Made by a program: the position numbers and the translations under genes
The notes under the pieces: generated by a model
The model's database searches: none
What the model saw: only the letters and a program-made list of their open reading frames with translations
Told to the model about the DNA's origin: nothing
In this document: in pieces, positions 33,603 through 45,907 of the stretch
Layout: each line of letters starts with the position of its first letter
Numbering within the stretch: the stretch's first letter is position 1
Source: Stemphylium vesicarium
Taxonomy: Eukaryota; Ascomycota; Dothideomycetes; Pleosporales; Pleosporaceae
DNA: 64,000 bases
Direction of reading: 5' to 3'
Assembly: GCA_004380135.1 (NCBI GenBank)
Contig: QXCR01000001.1
Coordinates: 372,001-436,000 of the forward strand

Positions 33603-34200
33603 CCCAGGAGATGTGTGGAGATCGTCGCTTCAACGAAAGGAAGATCACTCAAGTCAAAACTTGATCGGGATGAATAGATAGCGGCAACGCCGTTTCAGAG
33701 CTGGTATTTTGGAATTGAGTGAGAATTCTCAGTGTGCAATCAATATTCACGAGAACTTGTGGCCTTGGAAGTTTCGTAGTGGGGGAGGTTGGGAGTATAG
33801 GTGAAGGTGAAGGGGACGCCCGGAAGGTGATCAATCGAGCGCCCCTGGCATTGCTATTGTACTTGCGCTATATGTAGGAGACAATAGGGATGAACTGGTT
33901 GAGATGATCTGGAACCGAACTTTCGTGGTGATGGATGCGATAAGATTGTTTCAATGTTGCCTGGTTGCTGGAGGGACCAATGTTGTCTGCAACGTCATCG
34001 CCGACGAGGATAGAGAAAGCTCATCGCAATAGAACATACCTCGTTGATTAGTTTCAACGTCGGACTTTCGCCAAATAAACTAACTGTGATATGAAATGCC
34101 ACATCGTGGTTATGATGCTAACGTTGAGTGAGAGCGTGGTGGTGTAGCTGCCTTATCTGACACTCATTCACTGCGCGGACCCTCTATCTTTTTCCGTCTC
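33603..34200. other. Intergenic, about 600 bp
   Basis: Promoter region of the unknown minus-strand gene and 3' flank of the flavin monooxygenase gene. No further element was seen. Confidence 0.4.
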
Positions 34201-36138
34201 TTATCTGGTGGCGCTTCGCATGAGCGCACCCATATCAAAGCTCTTCACCCGCCGTGGGAGCTCATCTCGCATCAAATCTTGCCCAAAGTAGACGCCTCCC
34301 GCAATTGCGCCAGCCGTTGCTAACCACAACAATGTCTTTCCAGCACCCGGATTCAATTCTTCACCAGTCCTCTCGTCTAGGTATACGAAATCGTTTCGCT
34401 TCCAGAATATGCTTCGGAGCCAATATAAGAATTGCCAATCTGGGTACATCACTGTAAAATGTCAGCGTTTGTTCTATGTAGTGCGCGCGTTGTCTTACTG
34501 TTATTTAGACCAGTCTTGGGGTCGACAGCCCAATTTACGCACCCAGACGCCCATACTAACTTCTTGGCCGCTGTTTGTACCCATTGTGAGTCTGCAATCG
34601 CGGCTTCGGGCTTGACTTCTACCGTAGCTGGAGGCGGCGCGAGGGCCTTAGGGATCAAGGATCGCGATCGATAGGATGGGAGCGACTTGAAGATAGGCTC
34701 GAGAAGCCGGAGAGTGAAGTTGATTTGGCATTCGACAGTGTAAATCACAGACAAGTGGCCGGTGACTGTGTTCGGCCCCATCAAGATGAAAAAGTTGGGG
34801 AAGTGAGGCACCACGGTCCCAAAGTAGGCTTGGGCAACACCGAGTGACGTTTTATCCCACTGGGCCAAATTAGTACGTGGATAGTGAAAAGGCTCAGGAT
34901 GACTACTTACGTATTGACTCAAGCTTATCCCGTCGCGCCCGATGATCTCCATCGGGAACAACATCTGCTGCGTTGCGAATCCGGTCGCAAGTATGATTGC
35001 ATCGGCCTTTACCTCTCTACCTGACTTTGTCACAACACCAGTTTCGGTGATCTGTTCCACTGGATCGTCAGAGACTAGCTCGATGTTATCTCTCCACAAA
35101 GTCTTTAGGTAGTCCGTATCCAGGACCTTCCTCTTGCATCCGATCTCGGTCTTGGGAATCAACGCATTCCAGTATTTTGGCGGGGCCATCTTTTTGACGT
35201 ATGCTGCGTTTTCCTTTGCTAGGTCCTGGCGTATGTTACGTCCCGTCTCGATGTCAAAGCCGCTCCAGTCGCGCTCCATCTCGTAATAGAACTTTGCACG
35301 GTAGAGGCGCATTGCTAGGGGCACGTAGCGCATCACGGCCTTGAAGGTACTCGAGTAAGCTGGGTTTTCGCGCTCTGCAAGAAACTGTGCTTGTCTTCCG
35401 AATTGCACGAGATTGCGGGTAGGATTTGGCTCGCTGGCCATGATGGGGACGAATTGGGTCGCCGAGCAACCATTGCCTGTCATCACATTAGCTTTGCCCT
35501 TGCAGATAATTGGAGTGGTGGGGATAGTACCGAGCACAACGACATCCTTGTCTTTCCACTCAAAGCTGTGATCCCATTGAGCGGAGTGGAACATTTTGCC
35601 CTGGTACTGCTCTACACCAGCAATGTCGCATGACTTTGGAACGGATAGTGAGCCGACGCCGGAGACTAGAATTTTAGCCCTTCTAACTGTTCGCTCCTTT
35701 GTCTGCAAGTTCAAGATGGTCGCCTCCCAAACGTTGTCGAGGTCATTCCAAGCCGCCTTCTCGACAATGGAGTGAAAGCGGACGTGGTCAACGATACGGT
35801 ACTTGTCGGCTACTGAACAAAAATAGGCCTGTATTTCCCGGCGCATAGAATACTTGCGACTCCAGTCTGGATTGAGAGCAAAACTGTACGAGTAAAAATG
35901 TGATGCGACCTGCCTCAAGTCAGCATGGCTCGCAGTTTGTGGTCGGTAAACTCCAGGTGACAGAACTCACATCACATCCACACCCTGGGTATGTATTCGC
36001 CAACCATGTACCACCAACATCTCCACTCTTCTCAATGAGTTCGAAGTTTCTGATGCCGTATTGTCGTATGATCTGAACGGCGAGGCCCATGCCGCTCATG
36101 CCCGCGCCGATAATCAGAACTTCAGTGTCGAACGACAT
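34201..36138 (-). CDS. Flavin-dependent monooxygenase, Baeyer-Villiger type, with C-terminal membrane segment
   Basis: Five exons (36138-35971, 35909-35531, 35476-34911, 34859-34499, 34451-34201; introns 61, 54, 51 and 47 nt) encode 574 residues. The FAD Rossmann motif GAGMSG is at residues 11-16, followed by ELIEKSGDVGGTWLANTYPG. The BVMO fingerprint appears as YQGKMFHSAQWD (Tyr in the usual Phe position). The second Rossmann motif VVVLGNGCSATQF is only formed when the 54-nt, stop-free intron 35530-35477 is removed. ILATGFATQQM is the second FMO/BVMO landmark. A hydrophobic segment near the C-terminus (KTLLWLATAGAIAGGVYFG) suggests membrane anchoring, unusual for soluble BVMOs. The family oxidises ketones to esters or N/S-containing substrates with NADPH; substrate unknown. 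No biosynthetic cluster surrounds it. Confidence 0.88.
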
Positions 36139-37038
36139 CTTGGGAGAGACTGGAGAAGAATATAAATGCAAATTTGTATTATGATGCAAGTAAAGAAGTG
36201 ATGCGATTAGGATATCCCAGAACCATGCTTAACAGCGCGTAGAGCAGAAGTGATACTTATATGACACCTAAATTCGCCTCACCTCACCACCTTTCTCCAC
36301 TTGCTTACGCTCCAGATTCATCTCAAGGTTCACTAGTGAGTCATTATATCCGTCTGTGTTCAGGATGTGTGGAGTTTGGGTGCCGTCTAACCTCTCCGTG
36401 TACCTCTCGTGGGATATCGTTGCGATGAGCTCGCTACTTTGGCAGGTTTGCCGAGCTGTGGAAGGTCAGGTGTGCCGACCGCCAATCAAAGATGTCAGAC
36501 ACTGCGGGGTCCCCACAGTTAGCAGACGCGTGTAGCTGGTGCTCGTCACGACCCGGACCTTTCGTTTTTGGCATTCCGGCGTCTGCCTCCTCTTCCTGCT
36601 CGTATGATCGTTGGGGTGTGCCATGAAGCGCTTGCAGTGCCCGTTGAGAGAGGTGCAAGAGAATGACGTCACGGATCTGGCGAGGCTGGGTGGTTCATCC
36701 CGCATCAAGAACGGGGCACTAGCTCGGCGACAGGAGGATCAATCCTCGCCTATGGCCTCCAAATTCACCACCAAAGTAGCTAGAGCATATTCACAGTGCT
36801 AGGATGGTATTTATTACCACTTGGTAAGCTGGTACAGTCCACGCGCTTGATTCAATGTTGGTTCTGTGAGTCTACAAGTAAGCCTGACAATGCTGCTACC
36901 ATCCAATTTAGTACGCGACAGATCACCACCAAGCCGGTTCGCAAACCAAAGATATGCAAATGACGATATTCATTCTACAAGCATCTCACGAGGAGCCCAT
37001 AAGAGTGATGTATTACTTCTACTCCCTTCCATCACCTC
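36139..37038. other. Intergenic, about 900 bp
   Basis: Promoter of the monooxygenase on the left, 3' flank of the coiled-coil gene on the right. Small open frames on both strands have no recognisable features. Confidence 0.4.
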
Positions 37039-40000
37039 CTACAGTTCAGTCGTAGTCACATCATCCTCTTCCTCCTCATCCGGTACCCTCCCCGTACCTG
37101 TCATGAACCCCGGAGTAAGTGCCGCACTCGTCATGAATTCATCATCGTCGTCGTTGTCAAACTCTACCGGCTCAAAATCTTGGAGACTCCCTCTTCGCGC
37201 CGCCCCCATTAACTCACTGTCATCAGCGCAATCTTCCTCTGCAGGTTCTGCCATTTCGAAACCAACCGTGTGCCGGCGGTTTGGCGACATTTGCCTGAGC
37301 GCAGAACGCTTGCTTGGTGACACCCTGCTTGAAACAGATTTGGAGATCAGGCTGGGTTTCTGTGTGTAGGGTGTGTGCATCGTGGGTACTTTGAAGGTTG
37401 GGCGTGGTTTGGAGCGCTTGGGTGTCGGGCCGCTGGCTTGGGAAGAGGACGACTCAAAAGAGGCGTTGGCAGTGTTGTCTGCAGCTGGGCTTGTTACTGG
37501 CGGGGCGCTTGTTACCGCCTTGGGTGTATTGTCTTGGGCAATGAAGGCTGACTTGCGTCGACGGTGGGTACGTGGCTCGCGCGTGGTCGGGGCCTGCGCG
37601 ACGTCTTTGTAGGACCTTGATGTTGAGCGGATAGCCATTGGCTGCTGGGATGAAACACCAAAATGAGCCAATACGTTTCTCTGGATTGTTCTGCGCTCTT
37701 CCAGCTCTTCCTCTTGCTCTTTGCAGAACTCTTCGAGCTCTTGGATCCTGGCCTCTAGCGGTGGCATAGCTTCTTGAAGATGATGCACCTCGCTGCGTGT
37801 CTTGTCGTGGCTGCGTTTCTCTCGTTCACCCTCTTTTAGGGCATCCTGAAGCTGCGTTTCGAGTGCTTCGCGATCCTGATTTGCTTTCATCGTGACATTC
37901 TTCATCTCTGCAGCATGCGTAGCAACTAAATCATTTGCACTAGCTTCTGAGGACTCTTGCAATTCCTTCTGCATTTTGTGCAAGGCCATCAACTCTTTCA
38001 TGACATTTTCCAGTTCTGTTTCTTTGTCTCTTAGTTTATGCTCCGATTTCAATATCAGCGTTTTGCAATGTGCAAACTCATCAAGCATGTTAGAAATCTT
38101 CGTGCGTTCCTGCTCCAGCATCTCCTCTATTTCAATGCAACGATGCTGAAGGAGCTCGTACTCTCTGGCTCGTGTGTTGTGATCTGCTTCTCGTTGGGCT
38201 AGCGACTGCCTCAACTCGTGTATAGTATCATGCAACTGCTGCGTTTCCAGATCGCGGGTGCGAATATCTTCTTCGTGTTGGAGGATGGTGGACCGTAGCC
38301 TCGCCTCCTTCGCTTCAAAGTCTTCCAGTCCTGCGTGCAACGCATCATCGGCTTTTCGATTGGACTCCTCGAGGAGCACCTCAAGCTCCTTCACTCGCGA
38401 ATAGGCGTGCTCCTTGTCTTGGGTCATATCAAGCTTCTCCTGTCTCAGACGATCTAGATCCTCTCTGGAGTCCTCCAGTTCCTTTTCTAGACCCTCCAGC
38501 TGATCTACAGAATCTTCGGTTTGTATACGCAGAGACTCTAGTTCATCACTGAGGCGACATATCTGCTCCTCGAGTTTGGCAGACTTGTCCTTCTCCCTTC
38601 GCAGCGGCTCTTCTACGGTGCTGCAACGCGCCTCCAGATCACTGCAGATTTGTGCGACGGAGCGCAAGAGTGCATCCCTTTGATACTTGGCTTGACTTTC
38701 TAATTCTGAGTCAAGACGTGTACTCCAGTCTTCTAGGTGTTGACCAGTGTATTGCGTGCTAGCCGCCTGGAAGAGCGATATTGATGAATTACTCGGAACG
38801 CCAGACGAATGTGGGCAAGCATCCGCTACATGTGGTAGGTCTCGTTGCTTTTTAGCAAGAGCAGTGGTAAGGGTATGAGGTAATCTCGATTCTCCAGGTT
38901 CTGCTACAAGAGCGATGGTGAGCAGCGAGGCGATAGTGGCGGCGACGAGCTGTCGGTGGAGTGATGCTGCATGGGTACAGCATTTGATAACTTCTTCTTT
39001 TGGGCTGAGTCGCACAAGATTCCAGATATCTTCTTGTATCTTCGGCGAGGATAATGTGCGTAGTGCATTACTTCGTAGCGCAGTAGATGATAGGGTAGCG
39101 GTAGTGAGCTCGTCCGCGAGACTAATCACGTTGGACATGTGACGGTAACTTGGTCGCTCAACGCATGCCTCCAAGACGCAGTGGAATAATGCTTCAATAT
39201 CTTGAACATGTGGCTGTCGTGGTCAGTTGATCGGCCTGCAATATCGTAGGATGTGCTTACCGCAAACCGTGGAAGTGACACCGAGAGCGTTTCAGCAAAG
39301 ATATCTGTATTTGCTGTACCACTGGCTTTTGATATTGATGATACGTAGTGCTTCGCGATACTGTTCGGCAATCCGCTTGATCCCGAAAGCTCTGCGAAGA
39401 AAGACAAAGCCACCAGGTGGACAGATGAAGACAGCGCCGATTCTTCTATCCGTGAGCGACACTTGTTAAATAAGGCTACATTCTTTTCATACGTAAGCCA
39501 GCTGTCTTTCACGTCTTGGTCAATATGGTGCATGATCCTGGAAGCGATACGTATGCCTTCGGCTGCTTCGTCGTCCTCTACTTTGGCCTTTAGAAGCCAC
39601 AGAACATTCAGGCACGTCATCTGAATACTCTTTTGGACGTTTTTAGTAGAGCCAAATAGCTTTTGTCCTGCCGTCGTCGTCCACTGTTGCATAAGACTCT
39701 GCGTGGATACTGGCTGTTCACTAGCGGTCGATTTCTGCATACTTTGAATGCCCTCGGGATGCTCTACAATGAGTACTATGCCGTATACCCATAGTAGCAG
39801 CATGGCGGAGTTACCAACAACGACATTCTGTAAGATACGGCATAGCTCAGAGTCGAACCGACGTTTGATAGTGCCTGGGAGGAGACCGTGCAGTCGACGG
39901 CATGCTCCATTCAGCATGCGGTAGACAGACTCTAGCGCGTATGAATCTGGGTCAAGCGACGCCTTTTCGAAGACATTGAGGAGGAAAGTCTGGGCTGCAG

Positions 40001-40646
40001 CAGGCAAAGGAATCGCCTCCGGCAGCCTCCTTGAAAGTAGAAGCACGCATAACTCAGCGAGCTACAGGACGTCAATGACTTGGGATGACACGGTCAAGCG
40101 TTGTACCTACCTCTTTGAAGTCCTGTTTAGATGAATTGGCTCTCTCTAACAGACCGTTCAACAGCCCCGGATACCGAGCTAATAGTTGATCCTGGAACTC
40201 GGGTGCGTTACCTGCAACGGAGTAGACAGTCAGTCGATCTGCGGTATTGAGGCAGCTGGTCAGCGACAGGCGGTCAATTGCTTACACAGACGATGCAGCA
40301 CACGCAAAGTGTAAGCAGTCAGAGGCAGTGCATCACGGACGATCTTGGCCAATTTGTTAATGGCGCAAGGCAATCGGTCCTGGATGCATGCTCGGATAGT
40401 CGGTACGTTGGCACGAGCCAGCAGGTCGGACAGAGGCTGTTGGATCTCGCGTCAGCTCGTCGATGATGGGATGCATATGCGGCGAGTCATGTGCTCCATG
40501 CTGGAAGCAAACTAGTGGCGCGACACGAATTTGCAATATGCGTCGGGAAAGAGGGGCGCGGATATACGTACGGATAGCGAAGGAGGATATGGGCACTCGA
40601 TTACCCTCGTCAGCTCCGAGGAAAGGGCTACGCCGATGTCCGTCAT
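37039..40646 (-). CDS. Large helical-repeat and coiled-coil protein, unknown function
   Basis: Five exons (40646-40572, 40436-40286, 40211-40111, 40061-39261, 39213-37039; introns 135, 74, 49 and 47 nt) encode about 1100 residues. Exon 1 (MTDIGVALSSELTRVIECPY) is the least certain; the later joins restore HRLCNAPEFQDQLL, KELAELCVLL and RFAPHVQDIEALFHCVLEAC. The first 530 residues look like armadillo/HEAT-type helices. Residues about 540-890 form a long coiled coil (KLEEQICRLSDELESL, QLEGLEKELEDSREDLDRLR, ENVMKELMALHKMQKELQES). The C-terminal 200 residues are Ser/Pro/Lys-rich and end in an acidic tail. No motor, kinase or membrane motif is present. The architecture suits a cytoskeletal or chromosomal scaffold, but I do not recognise the family. 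Confidence 0.7.
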
Positions 40647-42148
40647 GACTGCTAGGGCTGCGCTGCTCTCGTGCGAAGTTGGGCCGGTCGGTCGTTGAGC
40701 AGCGCGTTGGTAATGGCAGGGCGCTGTCTTGTTTGCAGCCTCTCGTTCCTCTGACAACCGAACGAAGCGCCCGGATCGCCGACTTCCTCATTGGAACCCG
40801 CCGGTACGCACGCGACCATCTTCCACCGACACACATCTTACATCGACCTGTTGCGCTCGACTCCACTCGTTTGCGTTTGACGTCAGCCATTTATGCATCG
40901 CACAGCCGCTGTGCGCAATGTCGCTAGCCTTGCAGAAGAGTGGCGAGGCTTGTTCTATTCTCCGCTCTGCACCACTGCCCATTATTGGTGGCTTTTGTTT
41001 GTACGCTTCATTGCTTTTGGCAGCTGGACCTCTCCCTCTGCCGTGGCGCCTAATCGGTTTCCACGATGCCAACACGGCTTTCCAGGTAGCATCATGGCCC
41101 GATGCTAACTAGCTTTCCTTCGTTGTAGTCAATGAGACATCTCCAGTTCGCGCGCTCGTGTCGTCGGCGTGTATTCCTTGCCGACCTCGTAGCAAAGGCC
41201 GCCTGAGATCGCACCAGATGCCGGTGTGGGATGTCCTGGCAAACACCCCCATGCACAGCCTGTTCCCCCACCTGCACCAGTGTCAGCCAGCATCGGCGGC
41301 TGCACCGACGACGAGTCCTTTTGGTGAGTGAGGTAATCGTATCACGGCAATCCCATCCGCAGGCCGTAACGCTGCGGGGCGTCTCCCCAGAGCCGTTTCC
41401 TACAAGGCTTTTCTTCAGCCCCAGAGACGTCGGCATTCGCTGCTTGGATGTGGACTACTGTTCCTGACAGATGCATCTTCTGCCAATATTATCAATCTTG
41501 AAAAAGAAGGCACGGTATGCAAGACACTTCCCCCCAGATCCACAGTCTCGGTCTTCGTCTGCAGCCGTTTGGGGCCCTAGCGGACGCCTCGTCACGCGAC
41601 AGATGCCGCTCGGAATGTCATCCAGCGTCACCTGTCGCCACGATGCATCTCGAACCAGCACATTTGCTTGCCCTCGACCTTGTCTTCCCCGCAATCGCCT
41701 TGCGTGTATTCAGCCCCCTTGCAGCTGATCATGCACGACTTCATTTGCTGCGTGAGCCGAAAATTTTGTTACTGAAGATCGGGAATCCAGTCAGCCTCCC
41801 ACGCCGTCACTGGTCCATCGCACCAGTTTTAGGATGCTGTATTGTGACTTTACCTGTGCGTTGGCCAACCAAGTCCAAAGCCATACCCGAAAGAACAATC
41901 GCGCCAACTGCGTTTACATTCAAATAACCACTCCCCGCTCGCACTGTGTTTGTCGTCTAGCCGTGAGGTCCACAAAATGCTTAGTGCAGCCTGGAAGCTA
42001 TCACCTCATCTTCTCTTCTATCACCTTAGCTCGGTAACTGCGCATTGACCTATGGTCTTCGGGAGTGGGTGCAGCCGTTAGTCTACCCAAGCAGCTCAAC
42101 AACATATTGCAACATCTTCTTCGTTTCTTTCTCATTATCTATTTCGGC
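40647..42148. other. Long intergenic region, about 1.5 kb
   Basis: Divergent promoters of the coiled-coil gene (minus) and the D-lactate dehydrogenase gene (plus). Several open frames of 70-140 codons overlap in all frames without motifs, as expected by chance at this GC content. No repeat or RNA gene was seen. Confidence 0.4.
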
Positions 42149-44309
42149 ATGTTTCGTCATTCAGCAGCACGAGTACGGCAAACAGTCTCGCCCCTGTTTA
42201 AGCGAGCAGGTACTCGGGCACGAAGCGGACCAGAGCAGACCTTCAGGTCTGACCGTTTCCAGCGACCCTTCTGGAACTCCGGCAGAGCGTTGCTCTTCTC
42301 CGCCGTCACCGGCACAACAACATATTTCTATGGGGTCAATGACGAGCCCCATCGAATTCAGATGCCGTGGCTCAAGTCCACGGGCCCCCAATATGCAAGC
42401 AAGGAGGAGATGGAGAAGGTGAGTTTGTGTACTCGACGAAATGCTCAAGTTACTCACTATTACTGGTAAAGGCCATCTCCGAGCTCAGAGACGTGTTAGG
42501 AGAGGACGCGATCAGTACCGATGACGACGACCTACACAGACACGGCTACTCCGAGTGGTCTACCATCAACATTGACCAACTTCCAGTCGCAGTAGCATAT
42601 CCAAAATCGACGGAAGAATGCGCTTCTATTGCTAAAACTTGTTACAAGTACAAGATACCTATGAGTATGTCCAGGACGCTGTACGGGAAAGCGCATGCTG
42701 AGTGGATGCAGTTCCTTATTCCGGTGGATCAAGCTTGGAGGCCAACTTCTCAGCTCCCTTTGGCGGGATGAGCATTGACTTCTCGTTCATGGACCAGATC
42801 ATTGCTTTACACGAAGACGAGTGAGTTGATGATAGACTCCGTGCGGGCTTTCTGGCACCGCTGACGTGTATTGGCAGCATGGACGTGGTCGTTCAGCCTT
42901 CCGTGCCCTGGATGAGTCTCAATGATCAGATCAAAGATTCTGGTCTTTTCTTCCCAGTCGACCCTGGCCCATCGGTACGCGCAAATACGCCTTACGAGTC
43001 TTCTCGGACGCCCGTAGCCCCAATGTGGCAACCCGAGATTGTATTAACGAACGTGTCAGGCTCGAATTGGAGGCATGGTCGGCACCAGTTGCAGGTAAGC
43101 TTATTGATTTCGCCACGTAGCAATCGCAACTAACGATCGTAGCGGAACTAACGCGGTGCGATACGGCACGATGAAGGATTGGGTCATCAATCTGACAGTG
43201 GTGCTTGCCGATGGCACAGTCGTCAAAACAAGGAAGCGACCCCGGTATGCATTTTCCAAATTGTTTACACGGCAAAGTCATTAACCATCTGTTAGAAAAT
43301 CGTCCGCCGGTTACAATCTGACGAACCTATTCGTTGGATCTGAGGGGACCCTCGGAATTGTCACAGAGATCACCCTCAAGCTCGCTGTAGTGCCTCAGGA
43401 GACCAGCGTTGCAGTCGTCACGTTTCCTACAATCCGGGATGCTGCAGCCGCAGCGTCAAAGGTTTTGCGCGCTGGTGTCCCTGTGGCCGCAATGGAAATC
43501 ATGGATGATGTGCAGATGGGCGTCATCAACAAAGCCGGGTCGACTACCAAGAAATGGCAAGAGTTACCGACCATGTTCTTCAAGTGAGTGTTCCGAATAT
43601 ACCCCCTCATGTGAAGCACGAGCTAAGAGCCGCAAACAGATTCTCGGGAACCAAAGCAGGGGTGCGTTCAGCCCTATGACCGCGCAATTACCCAGAACGG
43701 AACTGACTGCATGATTAGGTACAGGAAAACATCGAGCTCGTAAAGTCTATCGCAAAGGCTAACAAAAGCGGCGAATTCGAATTTGCGGTCAACGCGGAAG
43801 AGCAGAAAACTCTCTGGTCGGCGCGAAAAGAATCTCTATGGAGCATGCTGGCGCTCCGTCGCGAGGGTGATGAGGTTTGGTCGACAGACGTTGCAGTTCC
43901 CATTTCCCGGCTGCCAGACATTATAGGTATGTTGTCGCAGGTTGAATCAGATTGGAGTAGATTTGCTGACGTGACGGAAGAAATCTCCAAGAAGGAAATG
44001 GACGACCTGGGCCTTTTCGCAAGCATATTAGGACACATCGGAGACGGAAACTTTCATGAAAGCATCATGTACAACAGCAAAGATCCCAAGGAACGAGCTG
44101 CTGTCGAGAAGTGCGTTCACGACATGGTCGACCGTGCACTTGACATGGAAGGCACGTGTACCGGTGAGCATGGTATTGGACTGGGAAAGAAGGCATCGCT
44201 GCAGAAAGAGCTTGGTCTCGACACCATCAACGTAATGAGGAGCATCAAGGGCGCATTAGATCCGTATTGGCTCATGAACCCCGGAAAGATCATGGACGCT
44301 CAAGCGTAG
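42149..44309 (+). CDS. DLD1: D-lactate dehydrogenase (cytochrome), mitochondrial
   Basis: Nine exons: 42149-42418, 42472-42664, 42712-42820, 42878-42974, 43060-43094, 43143-43244, 43296-43583, 43640-43661 and 43719-44309, encoding 568 residues. All eight introns (47-85 nt) are GT-AG, and every join restores a family block: IPYSGGSSLEANFSAPFGGM, PSARIGGMVGTSCSGTNAVR, KSSAGYNLTNLFVGSEGTLG and FSGTKAGVQENIELV. This is a VAO/PCMH-type FAD enzyme oxidising D-lactate to pyruvate and passing electrons to cytochrome c. The N-terminus (MFRHSAARVRQTVSPLFKRA) is a mitochondrial presequence followed by a hydrophobic segment (ALLFSAVTGTTTYF), typical of Dld1 sorted to the inner membrane/intermembrane space. 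The C-terminal GEHGIGLGKK is the conserved active-site motif. Exons 5 (35 nt) and 8 (22 nt) are very small. Confidence 0.93.
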
Positions 44310-44644
44310 GCTGGGACCCAAAATGGCGCCTCTTTTTCTCTTTCTATTGACGACCAGGCCTGCATTGGGGGGATGTCTGGCATACTGCGCTGCATCTGTC
44401 AAGGGCATAATTAGATCTCTTACCGTCCTATTTCATCCGGTTTCCAAGTAGCCTCGGCAGACTAAGCCTCAATCTTATCGGTTCCGCGAAAAACAAGTAG
44501 AAGTTTAATGAGTCGCCCCAGCCCAGGATGCGGGCGTCCGAACTCCGCGATCGGTGGTCCCGTTTTCCACCCCACCCCCGCGCGTCATAACTTAAGCCTC
44601 TCGAATATCATTGACTCAATTTTTTGATACCTGAAACTACCACA
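44310..44644. other. Intergenic, DLD1 to HOM2
   Basis: This 335-bp gap holds the DLD1 3' flank and the HOM2 promoter, including a consensus TGACTCA site at 44612-44618. Confidence 0.45.
44612..44618. promoter_or_regulatory. Gcn4/CpcA-type site TGACTCA upstream of HOM2
   Basis: The exact TGACTCA heptamer sits 26 bases before the HOM2 ATG. In fungi this is the binding site of the bZIP activator Gcn4/CPC1/CpcA of general amino-acid control, which is known to regulate HOM2-type genes in other species. The position is closer to the start than most activator sites, so it may lie in the transcribed leader. Confidence 0.6.
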
Positions 44645-45907
44645 ATGGACGCTGAACACTTTACATCCAAAGCACCAAACTTTCCCAAGAAGAAGTGCGG
44701 TATGAGATCTGCCTCTAGTAATAGCAACTAATTTCCTAACGCAATTGCAGGCGTGCTCGGCGCGACTGGCTCGGTCGGCCAGCGCTTCATCCTCCTCCTC
44801 GCACTCCACCCGCATTTTGAGCTTCACGCTGTCGGAGCCTCGGAGCGGTCGGCTGGCAAGAAATACAAAGATGCTGTCAAGTGGAAGCAGGCGCTGCCTT
44901 TCTCGGAGCGCATAGGAGAATTGGTCGTAAAGAAGTGCATACCCGAGGAGTTCAAGGACTGTGACATGGTCTTCTCTGGTCTGGACAGCGATGTAGCGGG
45001 AGACGTTGGTAGGTCAATTGATCTGTATATCTTGGGCAGGGACTGATAATCGCACAGAAATGGCCTTCCTCAAGTCCGAACTCGCCGTCTTCTCCAACGC
45101 AAAGAACTACCGTCGCGATCCTATCGTCCCGCTCGTTGTTCCCACGGTAAACCTCCCACATCTCGACGTAATCAAGCACCAGAGACAACACTACAAGCTA
45201 CAGAAGGGTTTCCTCGTATGCAACTCAAATTGCGCTGTCATTGGGGTGGTTATTCCTTTTGCTGCGCTGCAGGGAAAGTTCGGCCCCATTGATCAAGTGT
45301 CGGTTGTTACAATGCAGGCTGTATCTGGAGCTGGCTATCCAGGTGTAAGCAGCATGGACATTATTGACAACGTTGTACCCTTCATCTCTGGCGAGGAGGA
45401 CAAGCTTGAGACCGAGGCTTCTAAGATTCTGGGAAGCGTCAATGGCGATGTCACAGGTTTCGTGGACCAACCAATGAAGATTTCCGCCGCGTGCAACCGC
45501 GTGCCAGTCTTAGACGGACACACTGCATGCGTATCGCTGCGCTTCCAGCGCCGCCCACCTCCAAGCGCAGAGGAGGTCAAGCAGGCGATGCGCGAGTACG
45601 TCTCGGACGCCCAGAAGCTGGGCTGCCCTTCTGCACCAAAGAAGGCAATCGCCGTCATGGATGAGCCAGATAGGCCACAGCCAAGATTGGATCGAGAGAC
45701 AGACAGGGGATATGCGGTCAGCGTGGGCAGAATACGGGAAGATGAAGCTGGTATCTTTGACATCAAGTTTGTTGCGCTAAGTCACAACAGTAAGTTCAAT
45801 CCCGCGCTGAAAGATCATGACAATGCTAATGAATTGCAGCGGTTATTGGAGCGGCGGGGTCTTCCATCCTGAACGCAGAGGCCGCCGTGCTGAAGGGTTA
45901 TGCTTAG
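44645..45907 (+). CDS. HOM2: Aspartate-semialdehyde dehydrogenase
   Basis: Exons 44645-44699, 44751-45008, 45058-45789 and 45840-45907 (introns 51, 49 and 50 nt) encode 370 residues, the normal length. The enzyme reduces beta-aspartyl phosphate to aspartate semialdehyde with NADPH, the branch step to threonine, methionine and (in other organisms) lysine. The NADP-binding loop is GVLGATGSVGQRF, restored by removing intron 1. The catalytic cysteine is Cys163 in VCNSNCAVIG. AVSGAGYPGVSSMD and ISAACNRVPVLDGHTACVSL are family blocks, the latter carrying the active-site His. The last exon supplies TVIGAAGSSILNAEAAVLKG, the usual C-terminus. Regulation through the upstream TGACTCA is likely. Confidence 0.95.
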
